DNA from: Rattus norvegicus
Taxonomy: Eukaryota > Chordata > Mammalia > Rodentia > Muridae
Direction of reading: 5' to 3'
DNA: 64,000 bases
Assembly (NCBI RefSeq): GCF_036323735.1
Contig: NC_086032.1
Location: 56,188,599-56,252,598, forward strand
Part shown: positions 15,031 to 26,681 of the stretch, piece by piece
How positions within the stretch are numbered: the first letter of the stretch is position 1
Layout of the letters: every line of letters starts with the position of its first letter
Notes under the pieces: generated by a model
Told to the model about the DNA's origin: nothing
Database searches by the model: none
Seen by the model: the letters and a program-made list of their open reading frames with translations, nothing else
Made by a program: the position numbers and the translations under genes

Positions 15031-15382
15031 TTTTATTTTGATAAATGAATGTAAAACACTACTAAAAGATAAACTGAGGACCACCTAGAGACACCCTCGT
15101 CAGTGCATTGTTTCCTCCAATCTAAGGAAACCACATCAGACACTTGGTTGTGATTGTAATATTTATCTCTCAGTATCATTAGCACTACAAGCATATTGTT
15201 CACATATGATCATTTCCTGTTCATATATTATCATTATAACAATACACTGAGATAGATGCAACAGGACAAGTATTTAGATGAGAAAACTAGGGCTTGAGAA
15301 ATAATATAAAGACACTAACACAATTCGTTTTGGTATCAGTAAAATTTGACACAGAATTTAATGCATTTGATCCAATTTACAG

Positions 15383-15589
15383 GATCAAGTCTTTTTTTAA
15401 AAAGATTTATTTATTTTTATTTATGAGTACACTGCAGCTGTATTCAGAAACACCAGAAGAGGGCATCGGATTCCATTACAGATGGTTGTGAGCCACCATG
15501 TGGTTGCTGGGAATTGAACTCAGGACCTCTGGAAGAGCAGTCAGTGCTCTTAACTGCTGAGCCATCTCTCCAGCCCAAGATCAAGTCTT
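15383..15589 (-). mobile_element. B2 SINE with target-site duplication
   Basis: The minus strand reads the B2 start 'gggctggagagatggctcag', a tRNA-like box B region 'ggtcctgagttcaattcc' and then an A-rich tail. It is flanked by gatcaagtctt at 15383-15393 and 15579-15589. It is close to full length, with an internal polymerase III promoter in principle. Confidence 0.92.
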
Positions 15590-15870
15590 ATATTTTAGTT
15601 TAGTAGCTTTAATCACAAGAACCTAACATTCATCACTTTTTTTATTTCATTGAGATCATGGATCATGATCATATAGACTTATACTTTGGTTTTGAATATA
15701 CATAAAAGGTATTTAATTATGATCAGTATCTAATCTTTATTAATACTCTCAGTGAATATTTTCATAACATATATTTATAAATCATGGTAGTGTATTATGC
15801 AATAATCCAGATGAAATGTATTAACTGGAATGTTTACTATAAATTTGATTGTAATTAATTTTCATATCAT

Positions 15871-16750
15871 TTCTGTCTACAGAAAATGTGGTACATCTAC
15901 ACAATGGAATATTACTCAGCTATCAAAAACAACGAGTTTATGAAATTCGTAGCCAAATGGTTGGAACTGGAAAATATCATCCTGAGTGAGCTAACCCAAT
16001 CACAGAAAGACATACATGGTATGCACTCATTGATAAGTGGCTATTAGCCCAAATGCTTGAATTACCCTAGATGCCTAGAACAAATGAAACTCAAGACGGA
16101 TGATCAAAATGTGAATGCTTCACTCCTTCTTTAAAAGGGGAACAAGAATACCCTTGGCAGGGAAGAGAGAGGCAAAGATTAAAACAGAGACTGAAGGAAC
16201 ACCCATTCAGAGCCTGCCCCACATGTGGCTCATACATATATAGCCACCCAATTAGACAAGATGGATGAAGCAAAGAAGTGCAGACCGACAGGAGCCGGAT
16301 GTAGATCGCTCCTGAGAGACACAGCCAGAATACAGCAAACACAGAGGCGAATGCCAGCAGCAAACCACTGAACTGAGAATAGGACCCCTGTTGAAGGAAT
16401 CAGAGAAAGAACTGGAAGAGCTTGAAGGGGCTCGAGACCCCATATGTACAACAATGCCAAGCAACCAGAGCTTCCAGGGACTAAGCCACTACCTAAAGAC
16501 TATACATGGACTGACCCTGGACTCTGACCTCATAGGTAGCAATGAATATCCTAGTAAGAGCACCAGTGGAAGGGGAAGCCCTGGGTCCTGCTAAGACTGG
16601 ACCCCCAGTGAACTAGATTGTTGGGGGGGAGGATGGGGAGGGGAACACCTATAAGAAAGGGGAGGGGGAGGGGGATGTTTGCCCGGAAAGGGAATAACAC
16701 TCGAAATGTATATAAGAAATACTCAAGTTAATAAAAAAAAAATTCTGTCT
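15871..16750 (+). mobile_element. L1-C: young 5'-truncated L1, plus strand
   Basis: Starts abruptly in the last ORF2 codons at about 15880, then runs through the stop, the full 3' UTR with a G-rich tract, and poly(A) at about 16732-16742. The octamer ttctgtct at 15871-15878 and 16743-16750 is a likely short target-site duplication. It is very similar to L1-A and L1-B 3' ends, so it is recent. No functional protein is encoded. Confidence 0.92.
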
Positions 16751-18130
16751 CATATTACAGGATGACTTAACCTTCATATTGATTAACTTGTTTGTAAGGA
16801 CTAAGTGACCGTTATGGTACCTGTGACCAATAATGGCTTAATATTATTCCCCCAAACCTGCATATACATTTGTCATTGCTAAAGAATACCTATCATATAT
16901 AGGTATTTGTGCATTAGCTGCTAGATAATACTGGAAAAGAGTGTTCTTTTGTGTTCCATCAATGTACATAGCTTTCTGTTATCTTGTTTCTGGAAGCAAT
17001 TCTCATGTTAAATATAATATATAATGATTACAGTGGTTTGAAATTACAGCAGATATTTAGCACGGCAATTTCGAATTCTAAGTGGAGTTGTTTAAAGAAA
17101 GTTTGAAAGTATAGAATTTTGTATCATTAAAATAGCATAGCATTGATATAATTGGATAGATTCCTTTACTTACATTTAATGTATAAAAATGAGCACATTC
17201 CCATTAACTTCTGCAAGTTTGTTGCCTTTCTAAGATAAGAGTAAAATCCCGTTTAGTATAATTTTAAAAGTTAGTTCATGCATTTATTTTACCACTTATG
17301 TCCAAGCTTTCCTGGAAAATAGTGGTGACAGTTTCTTACAAGTACTTTCATTTAAATGCTGGTATGTTTGATTATGTTTGATAAATGAACAAATTATTTT
17401 ATTGGGATATAGACAAAATCATGTGAAACTTAAAAGCACTTGAGTAGTTTACAACCGTTGCTGAAATAAAGGTTTGTGGGATTCTTTAACCTTTTCTTGT
17501 TTATTCCTATTGAAAAAATGATTTGTTTTTGTCAATGCTTATGTCCCAACATTTTCCCTTGGACCTGAAATATCTGCCAAAATTTTAAAATATAAAATAC
17601 TGAAAAATCAAGTAAGCTCACTTACTATCAATCAATTTCATGCTATGTCAATGAGTAGAAACTTAATAAAAATAAATTCTGTGCATAAAAAATGAGTAAA
17701 AGTAAATTTAAGAGTATTTTATACTTCCCAATTTTCACCAAAATGGCTAACCATTCTGGTAGTTATGAGCAGTTTTATCAAGTTGCTTTTCTACCTTAAG
17801 TGTGAGAATTGCCATAACTAAGGATTTGACAGTGAAATATTATCTTTAAGTACACTTCAAGAATTGTTAAAAAAAAGCAATATTTTTCAGTAATTCTAGT
17901 TTTCCATTCTAAGACATAAAACAAGGTACAAAAAAGGATATAGTACCATGTCTTCTTGTCAGTAACAGATTCTCTTTCTTTCCTTATAAATCATTGATAG
18001 ATAATAGATAAATTATAAACATATATTAATATATATTAATAAAACCTGCAGTGTATCTTTATAAGATCATACATACATAGTAAAACAGGATAGTAAACCC
18101 AGAAATTAATCTAAGTAAGATTAGGTAACT
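16751..18130. other. Unannotated AT-rich DNA
   Basis: No gene or identifiable repeat in about 1.4 kb. Confidence 0.45.
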
Positions 18131-19449
18131 ATTTTTTTCCTTCTTTATTAACTTGGCTATTTCTTATTTACATTTGGATTGTTATTCCCTTTCCAGGTTT
18201 CCTGGCCTACATTCCCATAACCCCTCCTCTCCCGTTCTCTACCAGTGTTCCCGTCCTCATCCCCCCTCATTATCGCACTTACCCCAACAATCACATTCAC
18301 TGGGAGTTCAGTCTTGGCAGGAATAAGGACTTCCCCTTCCACCAGTGCTCTTACTAGACTATTCATTGCTACCTATGAGGTTGGAGCCCAGGGTGAGTCC
18401 ATGTATAGTCTTTGGGTAGTGGCTAAGTCCCTGGAAGTTCTGGTTGGTTGGCATTGTTGTTCATATGGGATCTCAAGCCTCTTCAAACTCTTTCAGTCCT
18501 TTCTCTAATTCCTTCAACGAGGGTCCCGTTCTCAGTTAAATGGTTTAATGATGGCATTCACCTATGTATTTGCTGTATTCTGGTTGTGTCTCTCAGGAGA
18601 GATCTACATCCGGTTCCTGTCAGCCTTCACTTCTTTGCTTCATCCATCTTGTCTAGTTTGGGGTCTGTATATGTATGGGCCACATGTGGGGCAGGCTCTG
18701 AATGGGTGTTCCTTCTGCCTCTGTTCTAATCTTTGCCTCCCTACTCCGTGCCAAGGGTATTCTTGTTCCCCTTTTAAGGAAGGAGTGAACCATTCCGATT
18801 TTGGTCATCCTTCTTGAGTTTCATGTGTTCTGTGCATCTAGGGTAATTTAAGCATTTGGGCTAATAGCCACTTATCAATGAGAGCATACCATGTGTGTTT
18901 TTCTGTAATTGGGTTACCTCACTCAGGATCATATTTTCCAGTTCCATCCATTTGCCTATGATTTTCATAAAGTCATTGTTTTTGATAGCTGAGTAATATT
19001 CCATTGTGTAGATGTACCACATTTTCTGTATCCATTTCTCTGTTGAAGGGCATCTGGGTTCTTTCCAGCTTCTGGCTATTATAAATAAGGCTGCGATGAA
19101 CATAGTGGACCACCTGTCTTTTTTATATGTTGGGGCATCTTTTGGGTATATGCCAAAGAGAGGTATAGCTGGATCCTCAGGCAGTTCAATGTCCAATTTT
19201 CTGAGGAACCTCCAGACTGATTTCCAGAATGGTTGTACCAGTCTGCAATCCCACCAACAATGGAGGAGTGTTCCTCTTTCTCCACATCCTCTCCAGCATC
19301 TGCTGTCACCTGAGTTTTTGATCTTAGCCATTCTCACTGGTGTGAGGTGAAATCTCAGGGTTGTTTTGATTTGCATTTCCCTTATGAACATTTCTTTAGG
19401 TGTTTCTCAGCCATTCGGCATTCCTCAGCTGTGAATTGTTTGTTTAGCT
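18131..19449 (-). mobile_element. L1-D: young 5'-truncated L1, minus strand
   Basis: A T-run at about 18131 is the inverted poly(A). It is followed by the 3' UTR and the C-terminal part of ORF2. The sequence stops at 19449, where an older plus-strand L1 fragment begins. A 13-bp piece present in L1-B is missing near 19387. No target-site duplication was recognised. Confidence 0.9.
18861..19391 (-). pseudogene. L1-D ORF2 C-terminal fragment (176 codons open)
   Basis: The frame encodes only the region after RT. It keeps the cysteine knuckle in the form C-x3-C-x7-H-x4-C within 'CWRGCGERGTLLHCWWDC' and ends at the normal ORF2 stop at 18861. Without endonuclease and RT it has no known activity. 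Confidence 0.85.
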
Positions 19450-20638
19450 CTAGGACACTTCATTCTTATCAAAGGAAAATCTACCATGACAAAATCTCAA
19501 TTGTGAACACCTATGCTCCAAATGCAATGGCACCTATAGTGTAAAAGAAAGATACTGTACTTTAAATAGCATAGAATCCCACACATTAATAGTTGAAGAT
19601 TTCAACATGCCACTCAGAAAAAAAAATGATACTTACAATCTTCATGAATGAAATGGAGCTAACATGTATCTATAGAACATTTCGTCCAAACATAAAAGAA
19701 TATACCTTCTTCTTAGCACCTCATGGGAACTTCCCAAAAATTGACCATAAAGACAGTCCTGAAGAAAGTTTCAACAGATACAAGACAATCAAAATAACTA
19801 CTTGTATCTTAATCAGAGCACCATGGAAAGATATTAGACTTAAACAACAACAGAAACAACAAAAGTCAACATACTCATGAAACTGAAAAACTCCATCCTC
19901 AATGGACACTGTGTCAAGGAAGAAATAAAGAAAGAAAATAAACACGTTCTAAAAGTCCATGAAAATGAAGGCACAACATACTGAAGTATATGGGACACAA
20001 TGAAAGTAGTGCTAAGAGGAAAGATAATAGTGCTATGTGTATAATAAAGAAATTGGAAAGATCTAATACTAGCATTTAAAAGCACACCTTAACTCTCTAG
20101 AACAAGGAGGAGGAGGAAGGAGAAGAAGAAAAAGAAGAAGGAGGAGGAGGAGGAGGAGAAGAAGAAGAAGGAGAAGAAATGCTGAAGAGGAATAGACAGT
20201 GGGAAATAATTCAACTGGGGACTAAAAACAAAAAATTAGATACAAAAAGAAAAATACAAAAGTTCAATGAAACAACTAGCTAGTTTTGTGAAAAACTGAT
20301 CAAGATAGATCAACCCTTAGCCCACCTAGCTAAGACAAAGAGACAGTATCCAAATTAACTAAATCATCAGTAAAAAACAGGTACATAACAACAGACACTG
20401 AGAAAATACAAAGAATCATTAGGTCTTACTTCAAAAACATGTAATTCACATAGTTGGAAACTAAATTAAAAGGATGATTTTTGTAATAGATTCCACTTAC
20501 CACTGTTAAAGCAAGATGAACTAAACATCTGCAAATAGACCTATAACCATTGAGGAAATAGAAGCAGTCATCAAAAATCTGCCAACCAAGAAAAGGCCCA
20601 GGGCCAGATAGTTTTAATGCAGAATTCTAACAGGCTTC
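19450..20638 (+). mobile_element. Old L1 (Lx-type) ORF2 fragment, plus strand
   Basis: Broken plus-strand frames run from the endonuclease region ('gtgaacacctatgctccaaa' near 19503) to the start of RT (a lysine-rich stretch before 'ccagggcc' near 20597). Stops and indels are frequent; divergence from L1-A/L1-B is far greater than theirs from each other. A purine-only tract of about 75 bp lies at 20101-20178. Confidence 0.75.
20101..20178. repeat. Purine tract (GGA/GAA)n
   Basis: About 75 bp of nearly pure A/G made of aggagg and aagaag units inside the old L1 fragment. Confidence 0.85.

Positions 20639-20681
<43 letters not shown>
20639..20681. repeat. (TTA)n microsatellite
   Basis: About 14 tandem ATT units. 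It sits where an inverted poly(A)/(TAA)n tail of the antisense element at 20682-20885 would be expected, so it probably grew from that tail. Confidence 0.9.
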
Positions 20682-20683
<2 letters not shown>

Positions 20684-20885
20684 ATTTTTTTACAGTACAC
20701 TCATTATTCCTATCCCAGTTCATCATCAGAATGCTCCTCATCCCACTTCTACCCTACTCCAGTCTCCAAGAGGATGTACCCACCCCTCCACCTCCACCCA
20801 GCAGACCTCCCCACTGCCTGAGGCCTCTTCTCTCACTGAGGCAAGACCAGGAAGTCTTCTGTGTATATGGGTCGTGGACCTCATA
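20682..20885 (-). mobile_element. Old L1 3' UTR, antisense fragment
   Basis: The plus strand shows 'cagtctccaagaggatgtac', a C-rich 'ccacccctccacctccacc' stretch, 'cctccccactgcctgaggcc' and 'tcactgaggcaagaccagg', the reverse order of an Lx 3' UTR. Confidence 0.6.
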
Positions 20886-20920
20886 TTTAGATTTTCTCAG
20901 TTAAGGCTCCTTCCATTTTT
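20886..20920 (-). repeat. Left part of a rodent repeat split by L1-B
   Basis: The bases before L1-B ('attttctcagttaaggctcc') and after it ('gactctagtttgtgtcaagt' at 27544) together follow the order seen in the antisense repeat at 14751-15030. The repeat was therefore present before L1-B landed in it. Confidence 0.6.
20905..20920. repeat. Target-site duplication of L1-B (left copy)
   Basis: The 16-mer ggctccttccattttt is repeated exactly at 27525-27540. Confidence 0.93.
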
Positions 20921-21639
20921 TTTTATTATTATTAACTTGAGTATTTCTTGTATACATTTCGAGTGTTATTCCCTTTCCTGGTTTCCGGGCAAACGTCGCC
21001 CTCCACCCTCCCCTTCTTTATGGGTGCTCCCCTCCCCATCCACCCCCCATTGCCGCCCTCCCCCCAACAATCTAGTTCACTGGGGGTTCAGTCTTAGCAG
21101 GACCCAGGGCTTCCCCTTCCACTGGTGCTCTTACTAGGATATTCATTGCTACCTATGAGGTTAGAGTCCAGGGTCAGTCCATGTATAGACTTTAGGTAGT
21201 GGCTTAGTCCCTGGAAGCTCTGGTTGCTTGGCATTGTTGTACATTTGGGGTCTCGAGCCCCTTCAAGTCTTCCAGTTCATTCTCTGATTCCTTCAAGAGG
21301 GTCCTATTCTCAGTTCAGAGGATTGCTGCTGACATTCCAGTCTGTGTTTGCTGTATTCTGACTGTGTCTCTCAGGAGCAACCTACATCCGGCTCCTGTCG
21401 GCCTGTACTCCTTTGCATCATCCATCTTGTCTAATTAGATGGCTGTATATGTATGGGCCACATGTGGGGCAGGCTCTGAATGGGTGTTCCTTCTGTGTCT
21501 GTTTTAATCTTTGCCTCTATTCCCTGCCAAGGGTATTCTTGTTCCCCTATTAAGGAAGGAATGAAACATTCACATTTTGATCATACGTCTTGAGTTTCAT
21601 TTGTTCTAGGCATCTAGGGTAATTCAAGCATTTGGAATA

Positions 21640-24600
21640 ATAGCCACTTATCAATGAGGGCATACCATGTATGTTTTTCTGTGATTGGGTTACCTCACTC
21701 AGGATGATATTTTCCAGTTCGAAGCATTTGCCTACGAATTTCATAAAGTCATTGTTTTTGATAGCTGAGTAATATTCCATTGTGTAGATGTACCAAATTT
21801 TCTGTATCCATTCCTCTGTTGAAGGCCATCTGTGTTCTTTCCAGCTTCTGGCTATTACAAATAAGGCTGCGATGAACATAGTGGAACACCTGTCTTTTTT
21901 ATGTGTTGGGGCATCTTTTGGGTATATGCCCAAGACAGGTATAGCTGGATACTCAGGCAGTTCAATGTCCAATTTTCTGAGGAACCTCCAGACTGATTTC
22001 CAGAATGGTTGGACCAGTCTGCAATCCCACCAACAATGGAGGAGTGTTCCTCTTTCTCCGCAACCTCGCCAGCATCTGCTGTCACCTGAGTTTTTGATCT
22101 TAGCCATTCTCCCTGGTGTGAGGTGAAATCTCAGGGTTGTTTTGACTTGCATTTCCCTTATGACTAAAGATGTTGAACATTTCTTTAGGTGTTTCTCAGC
22201 CATTCGGCATTCCTCAGCTATGAATTGTTTGTTTAGCTCTGAACCCCATTTTTAATAGGGTTATTTGTCTCCCTGCGGTCTAACTTCTTGAGTTCCTTGT
22301 ATATTTTGGATATAAGCCCTCTATCTGTTGTAGGATTGGTAAAGATCTTTTCCCAATCTGTTGGTTGCCATTTTGTCCTAACCACAGTGACCTTTTCCTT
22401 ACAGAAGCTTTGCAGTTTTATGAGATCACAATGGTCGATTCTTGATCTTGGAGCATAAGCCATTGGTGTTTTGTTCAGGAAATTTTTTCCAGTGCCCATG
22501 TGTTCCAGATGTTTCCCTAGTTTTTCTTCTATTAGTTTGAGTGTATCTGGTTTGATGTGGAGGTCCATGATCCACTTGGACTTAAGCTTTGTACAGGGTG
22601 ATAAGCTTGGATCGATCTGCCTTCTTCTACATGTTGATCTCCAGTTGAACCAGCACCATTTGCTGAAAATGCTATCTTTTTCCATTGGAAGGTTTTGGCT
22701 CCTTTGTAAAAAATCAAGTGACCATAGGTGTGTGAGTTCATTTCTGGGTATTCAAATCTGTTCCATTGGTCTATCTGTCTGTCTCTGTACCAATACCATG
22801 CAGTATTTATCACTATTGCTCTTTAATAGTTCTTGCGTTCAGGGATAGTGATTCCCCCTGAAGTCCTTTTATTGTTGAGGATAGTTTTAGCTATCCTGGG
22901 TTTTTTGTTATTCCAGATGAATTTGCAAATTGTTCTGTCTGACTCTTTGAAGAATTGGATTGGTATTTTGATGGGGATTGCATTGAATCTGTAGATTGCG
23001 TTTGGTAAAATGGCCATTTTTACTATATTAATCCTGCCAATCCATGAGCATGAGAGATCTTTCCACCTTCTGAGGTCTTCTTCAATTTCTTTCTTCAGAG
23101 TCTTGAAGTTCTTATTGTACAAATCATTTACTTGCTTGGTTAAAGTCACTCCAAGGTACTTTATATTATTTGGGTCTATTATGAAGGGTGTCGTTTCCCT
23201 AATTTCTTTCTCGGCTTGTTTCTCTTTTGTGTAGAGGAAGGCTACTGATTTATTTGAGTTAATTTTATACCCAGCCACTTTGCTGAAGTTGTTTATCAGC
23301 TTTAGTAGTTCTCTGGTGGAACTTTTGGGATCACTTAAATATACTATCATATCATCTGCAAATAGTGATATTTTGACTTCTTCCTTTCCGATCTGTATCC
23401 CCTTGACCTCCTTTTGTTGTCTGATTGCTCTGGCTAGAACTTCAAGAACTATATTGAATAAGTAGGGAGAGAGTGGGCAGCCTTGTCTAGTCCCTGATTT
23501 TAGTGGGATTGCTTCAAGTTCCTCTCCATTTAGTTTAATGTTAGCAACTGGTTTGCTGTATATGGCTTTACTATGTTTAGGTATGGGCCTTGAATTCCTA
23601 TTCTTTCCAGGACTTTTATCATGAAGGGGTGTTGAATTTTTTCAAATGCTTTCTCAGCATCTACTGAAATGATCATGTGGTTTTGATTTTTCAGTTTGTT
23701 TATATAATGGATCACGTTGGTGGTTTTCCGTATTTTAAACCATCCCTGCATGCCTGGGATGAAGCCTACTTGATCATGGTCGATGGTTGTTTTGATGTGC
23801 TCTTGAATTCGCTTTGCCAGAATTTTATTGAGTATATTTGCTTTGATATTCATAAGGGAAATTGGTCTGAAGTTCTCTTTCTTTGTTGGGTCTTTGTGTG
23901 GTTTAGCTATAAGAGTAATTTTGGCTTCATAGAAGGAATTCGGTAGTGCTCCATCTATTTCAATTTTGTGGAATAGTTTGGAGAATATTGGTATGACATC
24001 TTCTATGAAGGTCTGATAGAATTCTGCTGTAAACCCTTCTGGACCTGGGCTCTTTTTAGTTGGGAGACCTTTAATGACTGCTTCTATTTCCTTAGGAGTT
24101 ATGGGGTTGTTTAACTGGTTTATCTGTTCCTGATTTACCTTCGGTACCTGGTATCTGTCTAGGAAATTGTCCATTTCTTGCAGATTTTCAAGTTTTGTTG
24201 AATATAGGTTTTTATAGTAAGATCTGATGATTTTTTGAATTTCCTCTGAATCTGTAGATATGTCTCCCTTTTCATTTCTGAATTTGTTAATTTGGACACA
24301 CTCTCTGTGTCCTCTCGTTATTCTGGCTAAGGGTTTATCTATCTTGTTGATTTTCTCAAAGAACCAACTTTTGGTTCTGTTGATTCTTTCTATGGTCCTT
24401 TTTGTTTCTACTTGGTTGATTTCAGCTCTGAGTTTGATTATTTCCTGCCTTCTACTCCTCCTGGGTGTATTTGCTTCTTTTTGTTCTAGAGCTTTTAGGT
24501 GTGCTGTCAAGCTTCTGACATATGCTCTTTCCTGTTTCTTTCTGCAGGCACTAAGTTCTATGAGTTTTCCTCTTAGCACAGCTTTCATTGTGTCCCATAA

Positions 24601-25460
24601 GTTTGGGTATGTTGTACCTTCATTTTCATTAAATTCTAAAAAGTCTTTAATTTCTTTCTTTATTTCTTCCTTGACCAGGTTATCATTGAGTAGAGCATTG
24701 TTCAACTTCCACGTATATGTGGGTATTTTTCCCTTATTGTTTTTGAAGACCAGTTTTAGGCCGTGGTGGTCCGATAGCAAACATGGGATTATTTCTATCT
24801 TTCTGTACCTGTTGAGGGCCGTTTTTTGACCAGTTATATGGTCAATTTTGGAGAAAGTACCATGAGGAGCTGAGAAGAAGGTATATCCTTTTCCTTTAGA
24901 AAAGAATGTTCTATAAATATCTCTAAGTCCGTTTGGTTCATGACTTCTCTTAGTCTGTATACATCTCTGTTTAATTTCTCTTTCCATGATCTGTTCATTG
25001 ATGAGAGTGGGGTGTTGAAATCTCCTACTATTAATGTGTGAGGTGCAATGTGTGTTTTGAGCTTTAGTAAGGTTTCTTTTACATATGTAGGTGCCCTTGT
25101 ATTTGGGGCATAGATATTTAGGATTCAGAGTTCATCTTGGTGGATTTTTCCTTTGATGAATATGAAGTGTCCGTCCTTATCGTTTTTGATGATATTTAGT
25201 TGAAAATTTATTTTATTTGATATTAGAATGGCTACTCAAGCTTGCTTCTTCTGACGATTTGCTTGGAAAGTTGTTTTCCAGCCTTTCACTCTGAGGTAGT
25301 GTCTGTCTTTGTCTCTGAGGTGTGTTTCTTGTAGGCAGCAGAATGCAGGGTCCTCGTTTCGTATCCAGTTCGTTAATCTATGTCTTTTTATTGGGGAGTT
25401 GAGGCCATTGATATTGAGGGGTGTTAAGGAATACTGATTATTGCTTCCTGTTACATTCAT
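21640..25460 (-). pseudogene. L1-B ORF2 (endonuclease/reverse transcriptase), broken
   Basis: The endonuclease start is open from 25460 to 25236, followed by a frame break. A 485-codon frame (24987-23530) covers the rest of the linker and the N-terminal half of RT. Frames 23350-22823 and 22685-22233 carry the rest. The catalytic FADD motif lies at 23362-23351. The last frame (22203-21550) includes the C-x3-C-x7-H-x4-C knuckle at its residues 44-61. The normal TAG after 'ISGY' at about 21640 is changed to TAT, so this frame runs on for about 29 extra residues. Several frameshifts make the protein inactive. Confidence 0.92.
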
Positions 25461-25519
25461 ATTTGGAAATGAGGTTATGTTTGTGTGTTTTTCTTCTCTT
25501 TGTTTTGTTGCCAAGAAGA

Positions 25520-26681
25520 TTAGTTTCTTGCTTCTTCTAGGGTATAGCTTGCCTCCTTATGTTGGGCTTTACCATTTATTATCCTTTGTAGTGCTGGATT
25601 TGTAGAAAGATATTGTGTAAATTTGGTTTTGTCATGTAATATCTTGGTTTTTCCATCTATGTTAATTGAGAGTTTTGCAGGATACAGTAACCTAGGCTCG
25701 CATTTGTGTTTTCTTAAGGTCTGTATGACATCAGTCCAGGATCTTCTGGCTTTCATAGTTTCTGGCGAAAAGTCTGGTGTGATTCTGATAGGTCTGCCTT
25801 TATATGTTACTTGACTGTTTTCCCTTACTGCTTTTAATATTCTTTCTTTATTTTGTGCATTTGGTGTTTTGACTATTATGTGAAGGGAGGTGTTTCTTTT
25901 CTGGTACAATCTATTTGGAGTTCTGTAGGCTTCTTGTATGCCTATGGGTATCTCTTTTCTTTAGGTTAGGGATGTTTTCTTCTATGATTTTGTTGAAGAT
26001 ATTTACTGGTCCTTTGAGCTGGGAGTCTTCACTCTCTTCTATACCTATTATCCTTAGGTTTGATCTTCTCATTGAGTCTTGGATTTCCTGTATGTTTTGG
26101 TCCTGTAGCTTTTTCTGCTTTACATTATCTTTGACAGTTGAGTCAATGATTTCTATGGAATCTTCTGCTCTTGAGATTCTCTCTCCCATCTCTTGTATTC
26201 TGTTGGTGAATCTCGTATCTACAGCTCCTTGTCTCTTCTTTGGTTTTCTATATCCAGGGTTGTTTCCATGTGTTCTTTCTTGATTGCTTCTATTTCCATT
26301 TTTAATTCCTTCAACTGTTTGATTGTGTTTTCCTGGAATTCTTTCAGGCATTTTTGTGATTCCTCTCTGTAGGCTTCTACTTTTTCTCTAAGGGAGTTCT
26401 TCATTTCTTTCTTGAAGTCCTCCAGCATCATGATCAAATATGATTTTTTTTTGGTTCTTTTTTTCGGAGCTGGGGACCGAACCCAGGGCCTTGCGTTTCC
26501 TAGGCAAGCGCTCTTACCACTGAGCTAAATCCCCAACCCCCAAATCTGATTTTGAGACTAGATCTTGCTTTTCTGGTGTGTTTGGGTATTCCATGTTTGC
26601 TTTGGTAGGAGAATTGGGCTCCGATGTTGCCATGTAGTCTTGGTTTCTGTTGCTTGGGTTCCTGTGCTTGCCTCTCGCCAT
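25520..26681 (-). pseudogene. L1-B ORF1, interrupted by an ID element and frameshifted
   Basis: The ATG is at 26681. The ID insertion at 26447-26540 falls after about 45 codons, at the start of the coiled coil. Downstream pieces are 26437-26219, 26351-25911 and 25909-25520, with frame changes near 26230 and 25935. Only one copy of the 22-residue coiled-coil unit is present, against three in L1-A. The RRM and C-terminal domain residues remain readable. Confidence 0.9.
26435..26552 (-). mobile_element. ID element (BC1-derived SINE) inside L1-B ORF1
   Basis: The minus strand reads 'ggggttggggatttagctca', a box B-like 'ggttcggtccccagctccg' and an A-rich tail: a near-consensus rat ID. The body is 26447-26540. 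Flanks caaatatgattt (26435-26446) and caaatctgattt (26541-26552) form a 12-bp duplication with one mismatch. Confidence 0.95.

Noticed and set aside
20617..20700. Leucine-rich plus-strand frame as a signal peptide
   Set aside because: It is translation of the (TTA)n microsatellite.
24260..24829. 189-codon plus-strand frame with hydrophobic stretches
   Set aside because: Antisense shadow of L1-B ORF2, also present at 8385-8774 in L1-A.
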